Assembly: GCA_001749745.1 (NCBI GenBank)
Contig: JWTM01000292.1
Coordinates: 124,001-188,000 of the forward strand
DNA: 64,000 bases
Direction: 5' to 3'
Source of the DNA: Candidatus Marispirochaeta associata
GTDB lineage: Bacteria; Spirochaetota; Spirochaetia; JC444; Marispirochaetaceae
Under the pieces are notes generated by a model. It was not told where the DNA came from and did not search any database. It worked only from the letters and a program-made list of their open reading frames with translations. The number at the start of each line of letters is the position of its first letter. Position 1 is the first letter of the stretch. The position numbers and the translations under genes were made by a program. This document shows, piece after piece, positions 8,369-17,663 of this stretch.

Positions 8369-10057
8369 ATGCGGAAAAACTTGTTTGTCGTACCGATCCT
8401 GTTGAGCATTGTTTCACTCTTCATCGAACAGCTGAGCGGCACCAACACCCTGCGCCTGCTCATCGTGAACGGGATCGACGTTCTGGTTCTGCTTCTGGTC
8501 CTGCACGAGACCCGGGTCCAGTACCGCGAAGCGCCCTACAAGATAATCTATCTCAGGACGCATATCTTCTCCCTCTCCTTCACCGCCCTCTTTCTAGTGC
8601 TCTTTCTCTTCAGCAAATTCGAGACCCTCAGTTGGCTGCTGCGTTCAGAGACGGCGGCGCCGAGCCTATCGGCGGTAATCCTCAAGAATACCTTCCTGGT
8701 TTTGAAGATTCTGACCCGCTTCCGGCGCTTGAATATGCTGCTGGAATCGATCAGCCTCAAACCGGCGCAGACCATCGTTATCAGCTTCCTCCTGGTGATC
8801 ATCGCCGGCACTCTTCTCTTGATGATGCCCTTTACCGCCCCGGGCGACACAGCTCTCCCGTTTTTAAACGCCCTCTTCACCGCTACCTCGGCCGTCTGCG
8901 TAACCGGACTGATTGTGGTGGATACGGCGGCGGCCTACTCATTCTGGGGACATCTGGTAATTCTGATTCTGATTCAAATCGGCGGACTGGGGATTATGCT
9001 CCTGACCTACTTCTCCCTCTTCGCCCTGCGCCGCGGCATCAGCCGGGAGGAGAAACTCCTGGTAGCCTACATGTTGAGCCAGGACGACATGCGCTCCATT
9101 CGGGCCACAACTAAATCGATTATACTCCTCACCTTCGCCATCGAGGCGCTCGGGGCGCTTCTGCTCTATTTCAGTCATCCCGATTTTACCGCCCCCTACG
9201 GGGGCCGGATATTTGCGGCGGTCTTCCACTCGATCTCCGCCTTCTGCAATGCCGGTTTCGCTCTCTTCTCCGATAGCCTGGAAGGCTTCGCCGGCAGTAT
9301 CGCCGTCAACGGCACGATCATGCTGATGATCATCTGCGGAGGCTTGAGCTTCAGCGTGCTGATGAACCTGGGTGCGCTCCGTAAACGACGCCTTTCGGTT
9401 AACAGCATGGCGGTGCTTTCCGTATCGGGAGTGTTGATTCTGGTCGGAACCCTCTTTTTCTACGGACTGGAACACGGCGGCGTGCTGCGCCCCATCGGGA
9501 CCGGCCGACAGTACCTGGCGGCCCTCTTTCAGTCGGTAACCTTAAGAACCGCGGGCTTCAACACCGTATCACTGGCATCCCTTTCGGCCCCGACCTACCT
9601 CTTAATGTGTCTCTTCATGTTCATCGGCGGCGCTTCAGGGAGCACCGCCGGCGGAATCAAGATCAACACCGCGGCCACGGTGGCGGCCTTTTTTCGCTCC
9701 CGTGTTAAGGATACCAAGCAGGTGTTGCTCTTTAAACGGGCCATCCCCGAAGAGCTGGTCCTGCGCGCCTTTACCATCGTCGCTTTCGGCATAGTGACCG
9801 TCTTCTGCGGAACCCTGATCCTGCTGGCTACCGAGGAAGCCCCGGTCATGAAGATTATCTTCGAAGCCTTCTCCGCCTTCGGCACCGTCGGCCTCTCCGC
9901 CGGGATCACCTCCGACTTGAGCGTGCCGGGGCGGGTCGTTATCATAATCATGATGTTCATGGGAAGAATCGGGCCGCTAACGATGCTCGCCGCCGCAGGC
10001 AGTCGCCGCAAGGGACTCGAAATTAGCTATCCCTCGGCGGATATCTCGATCGGCTAA
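8369..10057 (+). CDS. trkH: TrkH/KtrB-family potassium uptake pore
   Basis: This 562-residue membrane protein of the Trk/Ktr/HKT superfamily contains four pore loops with the filter-type sequences TATSAVCVTGL, FHSISAFCNAGFALF, VTLRTAGFNTV and SAFGTVGLSAGI. It should form the K+ pathway gated by the TrkA-type ring encoded next. About 130 N-terminal residues precede the first pore repeat and hold roughly four extra helices, ending in a basic segment (KILTRFRRLN). That extension is longer than in a minimal KtrB. The start is uncertain: ATG 8369 has GGAG very close, while TTG 8354 has GGGGA upstream. It is the first gene of a five-gene transport operon. Confidence 0.93.
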   Translation: MRKNLFVVPILLSIVSLFIEQLSGTNTLRLLIVNGIDVLVLLLVLHETRVQYREAPYKIIYLRTHIFSLSFTALFLVLFLFSKFETLSWLLRSETAAPSLSAVILKNTFLVLKILTRFRRLNMLLESISLKPAQTIVISFLLVIIAGTLLLMMPFTAPGDTALPFLNALFTATSAVCVTGLIVVDTAAAYSFWGHLVILILIQIGGLGIMLLTYFSLFALRRGISREEKLLVAYMLSQDDMRSIRATTKSIILLTFAIEALGALLLYFSHPDFTAPYGGRIFAAVFHSISAFCNAGFALFSDSLEGFAGSIAVNGTIMLMIICGGLSFSVLMNLGALRKRRLSVNSMAVLSVSGVLILVGTLFFYGLEHGGVLRPIGTGRQYLAALFQSVTLRTAGFNTVSLASLSAPTYLLMCLFMFIGGASGSTAGGIKINTAATVAAFFRSRVKDTKQVLLFKRAIPEELVLRAFTIVAFGIVTVFCGTLILLATEEAPVMKIIFEAFSAFGTVGLSAGITSDLSVPGRVVIIIMMFMGRIGPLTMLAAAGSRRKGLEISYPSADISIG

Positions 10058-10070
10058 GGAGTCACAGCAT

Positions 10071-10763
10071 ATGGCAAACGGAAAAAACTATCTGATTATC
10101 GGCCTGGGCAGTTTCGGCCGCCGGCTCTCGGAGAGCCTCCAGGAGAAGGGGGGCACGGTCATCGCCATCGATAGCGACGCCGGTCTGATCGAACGGGTAC
10201 GGGATAAGGTTACCCAGGCGGTGCATCTCGACTCCACCGACGAGGAGCGTCTGAAGGGACTCGATCTGGATGACGTCAATGTGGCGGTGGTTGCCATCGG
10301 GGACAATCTGGAAGCGAGCATTCTGACTACCGCCATCCTGAAGCGGCTGGGTCTGCCCTACATCATCTCCCGCGCCCTAAACGATCTGCATCATCAGGTT
10401 TTGCGCCAGGTCGGGGCCGACGAGATCATCAATATCGAGATCGACGAGGGGAGCCGCCTGGCCAATAAGCTGATAGCCCCGGATATTTTAGACCGGATTC
10501 CGGTCTCCTCAGAGATCAGCGTCGCCGAAGCGCGCACTCCCCGGGAATTCGTATCCAAGGCCTTGGCGGAGCTTGATTTGCGAAAGAAGATGCAGATTAC
10601 GGTCATCGCCATCCGCAGACCCAACTATGGAATAGACGAGCTTGGAAATCCGACCAAAGAGGAGCGGCTAATCTTCCCGGACGGTACCGAGAAGCTGCAA
10701 GAGCAGGATGTACTCTTGATTGTGGGGCGCAACGAACACATCAGCGCTTTTGCGGAGCTCTAA
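10071..10763 (+). CDS. trkA: TrkA/KtrA regulatory subunit (RCK)
   Basis: This 230-residue cytosolic gating subunit has an RCK-N Rossmann domain at residues 1-130, with nucleotide-binding IIGLGSFGRRLSESL, the acidic end IAIDSD and the conserved HLDSTDEERL. An RCK-C domain follows at about 140-230, ending in DVLLIVGRNEHISAF. It should bind ATP/ADP or NAD(H) and control the adjacent TrkH pore. It follows trkH by 13 bases with AAGGAG before the ATG. The next gene starts on the base after its stop, so all are one operon. Confidence 0.94.
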   Translation: MANGKNYLIIGLGSFGRRLSESLQEKGGTVIAIDSDAGLIERVRDKVTQAVHLDSTDEERLKGLDLDDVNVAVVAIGDNLEASILTTAILKRLGLPYIISRALNDLHHQVLRQVGADEIINIEIDEGSRLANKLIAPDILDRIPVSSEISVAEARTPREFVSKALAELDLRKKMQITVIAIRRPNYGIDELGNPTKEERLIFPDGTEKLQEQDVLLIVGRNEHISAFAEL

Positions 10764-11570
10764 ATGGCACTACTCGATTCCCGGGGAAACCGGGCCCTGG
10801 TTGAACTGATAATTCTCGGACTGCTGATGCTGGCGGGAATTACCCTCTTCGCCTTTCGGATCCTGACCGAGGGTTCCGTCCTAGACGGAGAGGAACTCCG
10901 TTTCGCCGCCGAACGGATCCTCTTTTTGGGGATACTTCTGGCGCTTATTTTTCTGTTGATCGGTTCCGGCCTCTTCATCCGAGGGCTCCGCACCGATCGG
11001 CGCTTGTCCCGCCTGGTAGAGCAGAGCCGCTACCGCCGACTCTCATTGAACAGCGATTTCCGCGGCTTCGGACGACTCGGCAATCAGATGCGCGATCTCT
11101 ACGGCGGCATTCTCGAACTGAACGAGATGATGGGCCGCAAGATCGGCGCCCAGGGAACCCTTATCGATCTGCTCAGTACCAACAGTAGCGCCAGAATGCT
11201 GGTTACCGACAGCGCCGGAAAGGTCCTGTTCGTCAGTAAGGTACTCCTGGAGGAGATCGAACAGGAGAAACAGCAGGTGGTCGGCTCCTCGGTGGAGGGC
11301 GTCTGGGAGGAGATCCAGTTTACCGATCTGCGGGCGCAACTGGAGGAGCAGCTCCAGGCTGTGGAAACGCAGACCGCCTCGTACCCGTTGACCGCATTTC
11401 CCGTTTCGAGCGGCGACGGACTGATAGCCTATGTGGTCTTCAATGCCGAGCGGCGCCCCTTCCTCTACACCCCGAAGACAGTAAGCACCCAGAAGCGCAG
11501 CCCCAATCCCATTCAACGCGAGCTAAACCGCTTATTCAAACTGGGCCGCAGGAAGGAGGAGCCAAAATGA
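10764..11570 (+). CDS. Two-TM membrane protein with PAS-like domain
   Basis: This 268-residue protein is not matched to a named family. The N-terminus has two hydrophobic helices (about residues 12-33 and 48-70) around a short loop of about 15 residues. A basic, probably helical linker to about residue 125 follows, then a PAS-like domain at about 130-220 (ARMLVTDSAGKVLFVSKVLLEE is typical of the PAS core). The tail ends in a Lys/Arg-rich stretch. There is no kinase, cyclase or receiver domain. Its ATG touches the trkA stop and its end overlaps corA by 4 bases, so it is translated with both. The position suggests a sensor or tether acting on the K+ or Mg2+ transporters; this is inference. Confidence 0.65.
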   Translation: MALLDSRGNRALVELIILGLLMLAGITLFAFRILTEGSVLDGEELRFAAERILFLGILLALIFLLIGSGLFIRGLRTDRRLSRLVEQSRYRRLSLNSDFRGFGRLGNQMRDLYGGILELNEMMGRKIGAQGTLIDLLSTNSSARMLVTDSAGKVLFVSKVLLEEIEQEKQQVVGSSVEGVWEEIQFTDLRAQLEEQLQAVETQTASYPLTAFPVSSGDGLIAYVVFNAERRPFLYTPKTVSTQKRSPNPIQRELNRLFKLGRRKEEPK

Positions 11571-12649
11571 GAATCAAACCTCCCGGATTTCGCCGCCCAA
11601 AAAGGCAGGCTCTAAGCCGACGAATCGGCTTTGCCCCGGGCGAGATCCATATCAACGGCGAGGGTTCTCCGGCGGTGATCAGCTACTACCGCTACAATAA
11701 GGAGAGCGTAGAAAAGGGGAGCCTGGAAGTCTCACAGATCCAACCGGGGATAACTCAAAGCGGATCGAACCTGTGGCTCGACATCATAGGCGTCCACGAT
11801 GCCGGGGTACTGAAAGAGGCGTCCTGGGTCTTCGGCATCCACCCCATCGCCGCCGAGGATATCCACCACACCGTGCAGCGACCCAAGGTCGAGGAGTATG
11901 ATAAGCAGCTCTTTATGGTGTTGCGCATGCTGCGTTGGGACGAAGAGGCCCAGCGGATCGAGAATGAACAGGTTAGTTTGGTCTGCGGCGACGGTTACGT
12001 ACTCAGCTTTCAGGAACGACCGGGGGATGTCTTTGAACCCGTGCGGCAACGCATCGCCGAAGGCCGCGGACGGGTGCGCGCCATGGATGCGGATTACCTC
12101 CTCTACTGCCTGGCCGACGCGGTTGTGGATAACTACTTTCTGGTATTGGAGGCCCTGCAGGATAGGTATGAGCGACTGGAAGAGGAGGTGCTCTTCAATC
12201 ACGGACCGGACCCATCCCCGGAGGTGCATGCCCTGAGCGAAGAGCTTCTACGGCTCAGACGGGCGGTATGGCCCCTCCGCGAGGCAGCCTCGTCGATGAT
12301 GAACGGTCAGATTGAGCAGCTCTCGCCTGAGGTGCGCATCTTCTTCCGCGATATTTTTGATCACATTGTACAGATGATCGATCTGCTCGAACTGACCCGG
12401 GACAGCCTGAAGGGACTGGTGGCGGCCTACCAGAGCAGGCTCAGTACAACCACCAACGAGGTAATGCGGGTACTGACTATCGTGGCGACCATCTTCATTC
12501 CCTTGACCTTCATCGCCGGTATCTACGGCATGAACTTCAGCCGTATGCCCGAATTGAGCTGGCCCTTCGGCTATCCCTTAGCCCTGGGGCTGATGGGAGC
12601 CGTCGGTCTGGGGATGATCCTCTACTTCAAACGCAAGAAATGGCTGTAA
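11567..12649 (+). CDS. corA: CorA-family Mg2+/divalent cation channel
   Basis: This 360-residue protein is of the CorA type. It has a large cytoplasmic N-terminal domain, a long helix running to about residue 290, then two C-terminal helices joined by the signature YGMNFSRMPEL, which forms the outer mouth of the pentameric pore. The C-terminus is the basic FKRKKWL typical of the family. It overlaps the PAS gene by 4 bases and the following MFS gene by 10 bases. Substrate could be Mg2+, Co2+ or Ni2+. Its coupling with a K+ uptake system suggests a shared cation homeostasis operon. Confidence 0.95.
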   Translation: MRIKPPGFRRPKRQALSRRIGFAPGEIHINGEGSPAVISYYRYNKESVEKGSLEVSQIQPGITQSGSNLWLDIIGVHDAGVLKEASWVFGIHPIAAEDIHHTVQRPKVEEYDKQLFMVLRMLRWDEEAQRIENEQVSLVCGDGYVLSFQERPGDVFEPVRQRIAEGRGRVRAMDADYLLYCLADAVVDNYFLVLEALQDRYERLEEEVLFNHGPDPSPEVHALSEELLRLRRAVWPLREAASSMMNGQIEQLSPEVRIFFRDIFDHIVQMIDLLELTRDSLKGLVAAYQSRLSTTTNEVMRVLTIVATIFIPLTFIAGIYGMNFSRMPELSWPFGYPLALGLMGAVGLGMILYFKRKKWL

Positions 12650-13827
12650 ATCCGACTGATGAGTCTATACCGGGGACGATCCTGGTGCGACTCTATCTCC
12701 CCGCCTTTCTCGTCTATTTAGCCCAGGCTCTGACCGCATCCTTTATCGTGCTCCACGCGGGACGGATGGGCGCATCGCCCGCGCTGGCGGGATTGATAGC
12801 CGCCCTCCCGCATGCCGGAACCATCCTCTTCGATCTGCCGGCGGGAACCCTGACCGACCGCGGAGACCTGCACGGTCTCCACCGCTGGGCAATCGTCTTG
12901 ATGGCGATTGTCTCTATACTGATCTGGCTGGCCCCCGGCATCTACCTATTCAGCCTGCTGATCGTTGTTTACGGGGCGTTGCGCACCCTCTGGTCGATCT
13001 CCCAGGTGGCCGTTGTACGCAGCCTGGTCAGCGAAGAACGGCGCGGCCGGGCCCTCTCGCTCATGGGAGGCATGGTCCGAATTGCGTCGATCATCGGCCC
13101 CGCAACCGGCGGATACCTGGCCGCCCGCTACGGAATACCCCTCCTCTTTCTGGCGGCCGGAATCCTGATGCTGATTGCAGCTATAGGCCGAATCAGTTCC
13201 CCATCTACACCGAAGCAGCGGCGGGCAGAGCAGAAACCGCGGCGAAGCTATGTCGCTTCGATACGACGCTTTCTCCCCATCCTGCTCAGGGCCGGCACCG
13301 GCATCATCATTCTCGGCCTGCTCCGCTCCGCTCGGCCGGTCATTCTCCCCCTCTACGGGGAGTCCCTGGGACTCGACATCGGGGCTATCGGGCTGGTCAT
13401 GGGTCTCAGCGGCCTGGCCGACGCCCTCCTCTTCTATCCGGCAGGAATCATCTACGATACCTTCGGCATTAAACGGGGAGCGGTTCTCTGTCTCGGCCTC
13501 TTTTCGGCAGGGCTTATCCTGGTACCCTTCACCACCGGATTCTACGGCTTCGTGGCCGCCGCCCTACTGATCGGAATCGGGAACGGTTTCGGCGCCGGCA
13601 TCAACATGACCTTGAGCGCGGTGCTCGCTCCGGACGACGAAGTCGGCGCCTTCCTGGGGGTCTGGCGCCTCTTTACCGACGCCGGCGTGCTGGCGGGGCC
13701 GATCGCGGTGGGGGCCGTGAGCGCGGCCGCGGGGATCGCCTTCGCCCCGGCGGCCCTGGGGATCATCGGTTTCGGGGGAGCCCTCTTCTTTCAACTGGCC
13801 GTACCGAACGCTAAAGTCCGTTCATAA
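12640..13827 (+). CDS. Major facilitator superfamily transporter
   Basis: This 395-residue MFS protein has about 12 helices in two halves, split by a basic central loop (SSPSTPKQRRAEQKPRRS, about residue 190). The A-type loop motif between helices 2 and 3 reads DLPAGTLTDRGDLHGLHR, and SEERRGRALSLMGG follows helix 4. These traits fit drug or metabolite exporters of the MFS_1 group; no substrate can be named. The ATG at 12640 lies inside the end of corA (10-base overlap), so it belongs to the same operon as its last gene. Confidence 0.85.
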   Translation: MAVNPTDESIPGTILVRLYLPAFLVYLAQALTASFIVLHAGRMGASPALAGLIAALPHAGTILFDLPAGTLTDRGDLHGLHRWAIVLMAIVSILIWLAPGIYLFSLLIVVYGALRTLWSISQVAVVRSLVSEERRGRALSLMGGMVRIASIIGPATGGYLAARYGIPLLFLAAGILMLIAAIGRISSPSTPKQRRAEQKPRRSYVASIRRFLPILLRAGTGIIILGLLRSARPVILPLYGESLGLDIGAIGLVMGLSGLADALLFYPAGIIYDTFGIKRGAVLCLGLFSAGLILVPFTTGFYGFVAAALLIGIGNGFGAGINMTLSAVLAPDDEVGAFLGVWRLFTDAGVLAGPIAVGAVSAAAGIAFAPAALGIIGFGGALFFQLAVPNAKVRS

Positions 13828-13893
13828 GCTCACCCTTTTACCAGACCTTGTTGGGGTGTATACTTATAGTAGGAGCTTACAGCGGAGGGAGCC

Positions 13894-14721
13894 ATGCAGA
13901 ACGGAAAGTTTATCGTCCAGCTCGAGAAGAGCGAAAGCGTCGGGGAGACCTTACGGGAACTGGCCAACTTTTTAGAGGACCGGGATACGATAGACAGGCT
14001 CCTCGAAGCCCGGGGTGATTTCTTGACGCTGCGCTTCGGCAGCGAGAACGACGGCGCCTTCGAAGAGTTCCCCCCGCCCCGGTGGAACGTCGACTCCCCC
14101 GCGGGCCGACCCTTAACCCTGACCTCCCAGCACCTCTTCTTCCAAACCGCCGCCGGATTCGATTTCCCCGGATTAATCGAGGAGGTACTGCAGCGCATGA
14201 TGGATCTCCAGATAATGGAGGGCGAAATGGCGCCCCTGGGAAGCTACGCCTTCGGCGGCCTCTTAAGGGAGGCGCCTTCTGAATGGAGCGCGCTCTATAC
14301 CGAATACCTCAAGAACCTGGTCCGCTTCGATCTCTTCAACGACGGCGAAGAGGTCGATCCGATTGCAATCGCCGTACAGACCCACGGCTGGACCGAGGAG
14401 ACCCTGGATCTTTTGGCTGTGCGGATGTTCCCCTGTCAGGGACGGGGCGGCGGCGAAGCCTTCCAGATCTTCCGGGACGAGTACGGCCTCAACGAGGCCT
14501 TAGAGGAAGAGGAACTCGAGGGTGCCTTCGACGGCGCCCTGCGCCGGGAGATCGAGGATCTCGAGGATCCGGGACTGGATCAGCTCTTCTGGTCCTGCGG
14601 ATACGACCCCCACGGCGGGGCTCCCGCCCCGGGCGAAGCAGGCACCCCCTGCGACGAACTCCTCTGGAGTCTGGTCCGGGAGTACCTGGTTCTGGACGAC
14701 GAAGAGTTCGACTACTACTAA
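13894..14721 (+). CDS. Unrecognised acidic 275-residue protein
   Basis: No family was recognised. The protein is soluble and strongly acidic, with Asp/Glu-rich stretches (EALEEEELEGAFD near residue 210 and a terminal DDEEFDYY). It has few basic residues and no signal peptide or membrane helix. Three cysteines are in the C-terminal 100 residues. The ATG at 13894 has a strong GGAGGG just upstream. It stands alone between the ion transport operon and the convergent DUF4340 gene, with which it overlaps by 4 bases at the 3' ends. No function is proposed. Confidence 0.7.
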   Translation: MQNGKFIVQLEKSESVGETLRELANFLEDRDTIDRLLEARGDFLTLRFGSENDGAFEEFPPPRWNVDSPAGRPLTLTSQHLFFQTAAGFDFPGLIEEVLQRMMDLQIMEGEMAPLGSYAFGGLLREAPSEWSALYTEYLKNLVRFDLFNDGEEVDPIAIAVQTHGWTEETLDLLAVRMFPCQGRGGGEAFQIFRDEYGLNEALEEEELEGAFDGALRREIEDLEDPGLDQLFWSCGYDPHGGAPAPGEAGTPCDELLWSLVREYLVLDDEEFDYY

Positions 14722-15614
14722 TCTTCCTCTAACAGGAAATCATCCAGATTCTTCATCAGCTGCTCCCCCTTAAAAGCGCTCAAGCTAAAGAGGTAGGGGG
14801 AGGCAGAACTCCGCGCGTAGTACCGATCATCCTCATCTTGGGTAAGAATCTCCACCGTACGCTCTCCGCCGCCGGTCTCGAAACGGACGGAAAAAAGCGG
14901 CTCCGCAACTAGGATCTCCCCATCGGGAAATCCCGCAGCCAGCAAGGGGGCGAAATTTCTTAGAAAATCGGCGATTTTACGCTGATCCAGGGGCTGCTCT
15001 CCGCTGCCGCGCCACCCCTCCTCGGTGCGGATCAACTCCTCGCCGGCGGTCTCTCTCTCCCGCAGACTGATACGGGTAACAGCCCCCTCGTCCAGCCTCA
15101 AGATCTCCTTATTGCGCAGGCTCTCGGCATCGATTTCAAAGTCCCGACGCAGATTGCCCGCCACCAGGTAGACCCGCTCCTCACCGTCGAAACGCAGGTA
15201 GGTCTGCCGCCCGGAGGAGGAGGCCTTGCCGATCAGGACCCTGCGCAGGGTAACGCCCGATGAGCGAATCGTTACCCGGATAGCCGCTTCAGAATCCAAC
15301 TGATAGGGTTCGAAGTAGTCGGTCCTGCTAACCTCTTCGAGAAACCGCAGGTCCGAGATCTTCTCGACCAAGCCGTTGATACGGTCGCCGTCGCCGGGAA
15401 AACCCTCTTCACCGATAAACCACTCCTCCCCGCTGCGCGCGATGCTGATCGCCTCGACTCCGGCGTCGATTACGAGGGCGTCAACCTCCTCCTCCACAGC
15501 AGGGATCCGCGGCACTCCCTCCCGACCGCCGAACTGTTGAAGAATGAGGAGCAGAATCAATACTGCGATAATCGCCAGGTAGACCGTTTTACGGCGACTG
15601 ATGGTATACCTCAT
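14718..15614 (-). CDS. DUF4340 membrane-anchored protein
   Basis: This 298-residue protein has one N-terminal helix (YLAIIAVLILLLILQQFG) and a periplasmic DUF4340 region of repeated beta-sandwich units. The characteristic pattern includes EEWFIGEEGFPGDGDRINGL and LRNKEILRLDEGAVTRISL. DUF4340 proteins are usually encoded with GldG-like ABC components and are thought to be an extracytoplasmic part of that complex. The start overlaps the end of the GldG-like gene by 4 bases. It is the last gene of the four-gene operon and converges with the acidic protein gene. Confidence 0.88.
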   Translation of the reverse strand: MRYTISRRKTVYLAIIAVLILLLILQQFGGREGVPRIPAVEEEVDALVIDAGVEAISIARSGEEWFIGEEGFPGDGDRINGLVEKISDLRFLEEVSRTDYFEPYQLDSEAAIRVTIRSSGVTLRRVLIGKASSSGRQTYLRFDGEERVYLVAGNLRRDFEIDAESLRNKEILRLDEGAVTRISLRERETAGEELIRTEEGWRGSGEQPLDQRKIADFLRNFAPLLAAGFPDGEILVAEPLFSVRFETGGGERTVEILTQDEDDRYYARSSASPYLFSLSAFKGEQLMKNLDDFLLEED

Positions 15615-17659
15615 GCCTTGCCTCCTGCAGCGCTGAATCGACGCCGAATAGCCTCACGGCGGGCCTCCCGCCGCCGCCAAACGATCAGTCCGGCGAGAAT
15701 AACCAAAATCGGCATACCGCCCATGGCGAAGCCCTTCACAAAGGAACGATACTCGGGGGTCGTCTCACCCAGGGGATTGAGGTTGAGCCCCTTACTGCGC
15801 ATCAGCGGCAGCTCCTCGTTGCCGTTCAGATAATCGAGCATATTGCGCACGAAGATGGCGTTCGGACTGCGGCCTTCCGGATCGAGGAGCTGCGGGCCGG
15901 TCAGCTCGGAGCTGCCGGCGACGATGATTCTTCCGGGGCGAAGGCTCTTCTCCAGGAAACGGCTGCCGCTCAGGTCCCCGTCAGCCCCCGCCGACTGCTG
16001 CGGCTCGCCGTCGAAATGGCTCGAGAACTCCCCCTCGGCCAGCAGAACCAGACCCCGCCGCGACTGCTCCTCCTCGGGCGGAGGAGAGATACTCATGGGG
16101 GAGAGATCGATCTGTCCTTCCATCAGCCAGGATTCGGGCGAACTCGTCGCCAGTTGGGTAAAGGCGACCCCCTCCGGCGCCCGGCCGGCCGGCTCGACCG
16201 AGGAGGAGGCGAGCATCACCACCTGCCCCAGGTTGGTGCTGACCGGATGGGACTGATCAAGACTCTCTTTTTCGAGAATCGGAATATGGTAGAGGTTCAG
16301 GGGGCCGAACTGCTGCTGCGCCTGATACGACCTCTGGTCCAGCACATAGTTTTCTCCCAGATCGATGCCGTAGTCGGGCAAGAGCGCCTCGATTCCGCTC
16401 GATACGGGAAGATAGACCGGCGGCGAACCGGGCGGCATGCCCTGCACCTGGGGCTGGATAACCTGAAACGGATCGAGGAAGAGAAGCAGACTCCCGCCGC
16501 GCATCAGGAACTGATCCAGAGCGTAGAGCTCAGCCTCGGAGAGGGGCGACTTCGGACCGTTTACAATCAGGGTCGAGACATTGATGGGAATCTCATCCTC
16601 GGCCAGGTTGAGTTCCCTGAACTGGTAGAGATCCTGCGCCAGGGATTGGAAAAGCGCCGCCCCGGTCTGGGTATCGTTCAAGCCCCGCTCACCGTGACCA
16701 ACCACATATCCCACCGGAGGAGTCGTGTTGAGGAGCGCCTCGAGCCCCTCGCCGATCCGCTCTTCGAGGTTATTCAACCCGGCCAGGGCATAACCGCCGA
16801 AGATCTCCCGGGAGAGATCGATCGGCAGAACCTGAAAACGGTCGTCCAACTGCATCAGGATCCCCAGGGTGGCGACCTGCTCCTCGGCGGCATCCTCACG
16901 GCTGCTGTAGCCGATGCGCTGAAAACCGTATTCCCGACTCAGGGCTTCGGCCTCGTCGCTGGCATCCACCGTACGGACCTCAAGTTCCAGCAGATCGTTA
17001 TTGGCCCGGTTCACCGCAGCAACGCTCTCGCTGACGATATCGGTAAGCTGGTCGAAGCCGGCGATATTGAACTCCGCCAAGGCCGGACTGTAGTAGAGCA
17101 CCGTCTCGATACTCCGATTGAGGGAGGCCGCCGCCTCTACGGTGCCGACCATGCGGGAGATGGTCGTGGTCAACCGGTATTCCAGTCCGTCGGTGCCTGT
17201 GATCTCGCCCAGCTGTTCCACATTGCTACCGTAACTGAGAGCGATACCCATGTAGACATTCCGGGACTGAAACTCGTCGGAACGCACCTCCTGCACCTGC
17301 AGGCTATAGATCCCGTAGGACTCCGCCGTCTCCCGTCCCTCGTCGCTCTCCATATCGACGAAGCGGTAGGAAAAATTCGGATTCCCCACGCCGCCGTATT
17401 CGGCCAGAAGATCCCGCAGATAACGGGCCACCCCGTTGTAGGGGGCCGGAAGATCGGGCGAAAAGAAGACTGAGACCGTCAAAGGCTCCTCCAGGGATGC
17501 GATAGTCCTCCTACTCACCGCCGAGAGGGAGTAGGTGTCTCCTTCGGTCAGATCGATCCGGGCGTACCATCCCAGGGAGAGAAGATTGACGAGCAGCACG
17601 ATGATTAAGATCAGAAGCCGGTTACTCCTGTCGGAGAGCAGGTAGTTGATCAGTTTCAT
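15611..17659 (-). CDS. GldG-like ABC-type auxiliary protein
   Basis: This 682-residue protein is of the GldG/ABC_transp_aux type. It has an N-terminal helix (RLLILIIVLLVNLLSLGWYARIDL in part), then LTEGDTYSLSAVSRRTIASL, which is diagnostic, a large periplasmic region of about 580 residues, and a C-terminal helix (GMPILVILAGLIVWRRR) before a basic tail. The region includes GYVVGHGERGLNDTQTGAALF and LLLFLDPFQV, a fold related to ThuA/glutamine-amidotransferase-like sensors. In Bacteroidetes GldG works with GldA and GldF in gliding; elsewhere the role is unknown. It lies 4 bases after the permease gene. Confidence 0.9.
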   Translation of the reverse strand: MKLINYLLSDRSNRLLILIIVLLVNLLSLGWYARIDLTEGDTYSLSAVSRRTIASLEEPLTVSVFFSPDLPAPYNGVARYLRDLLAEYGGVGNPNFSYRFVDMESDEGRETAESYGIYSLQVQEVRSDEFQSRNVYMGIALSYGSNVEQLGEITGTDGLEYRLTTTISRMVGTVEAAASLNRSIETVLYYSPALAEFNIAGFDQLTDIVSESVAAVNRANNDLLELEVRTVDASDEAEALSREYGFQRIGYSSREDAAEEQVATLGILMQLDDRFQVLPIDLSREIFGGYALAGLNNLEERIGEGLEALLNTTPPVGYVVGHGERGLNDTQTGAALFQSLAQDLYQFRELNLAEDEIPINVSTLIVNGPKSPLSEAELYALDQFLMRGGSLLLFLDPFQVIQPQVQGMPPGSPPVYLPVSSGIEALLPDYGIDLGENYVLDQRSYQAQQQFGPLNLYHIPILEKESLDQSHPVSTNLGQVVMLASSSVEPAGRAPEGVAFTQLATSSPESWLMEGQIDLSPMSISPPPEEEQSRRGLVLLAEGEFSSHFDGEPQQSAGADGDLSGSRFLEKSLRPGRIIVAGSSELTGPQLLDPEGRSPNAIFVRNMLDYLNGNEELPLMRSKGLNLNPLGETTPEYRSFVKGFAMGGMPILVILAGLIVWRRREARREAIRRRFSAAGGKA

Positions 17660-17663
17660 CGCC

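Noticed and set aside
16016..17473. Plus-strand frame of 485 codons opposite the GldG-like gene
   Set aside because: It is antisense to a conserved operon gene, with no start signal or domain.
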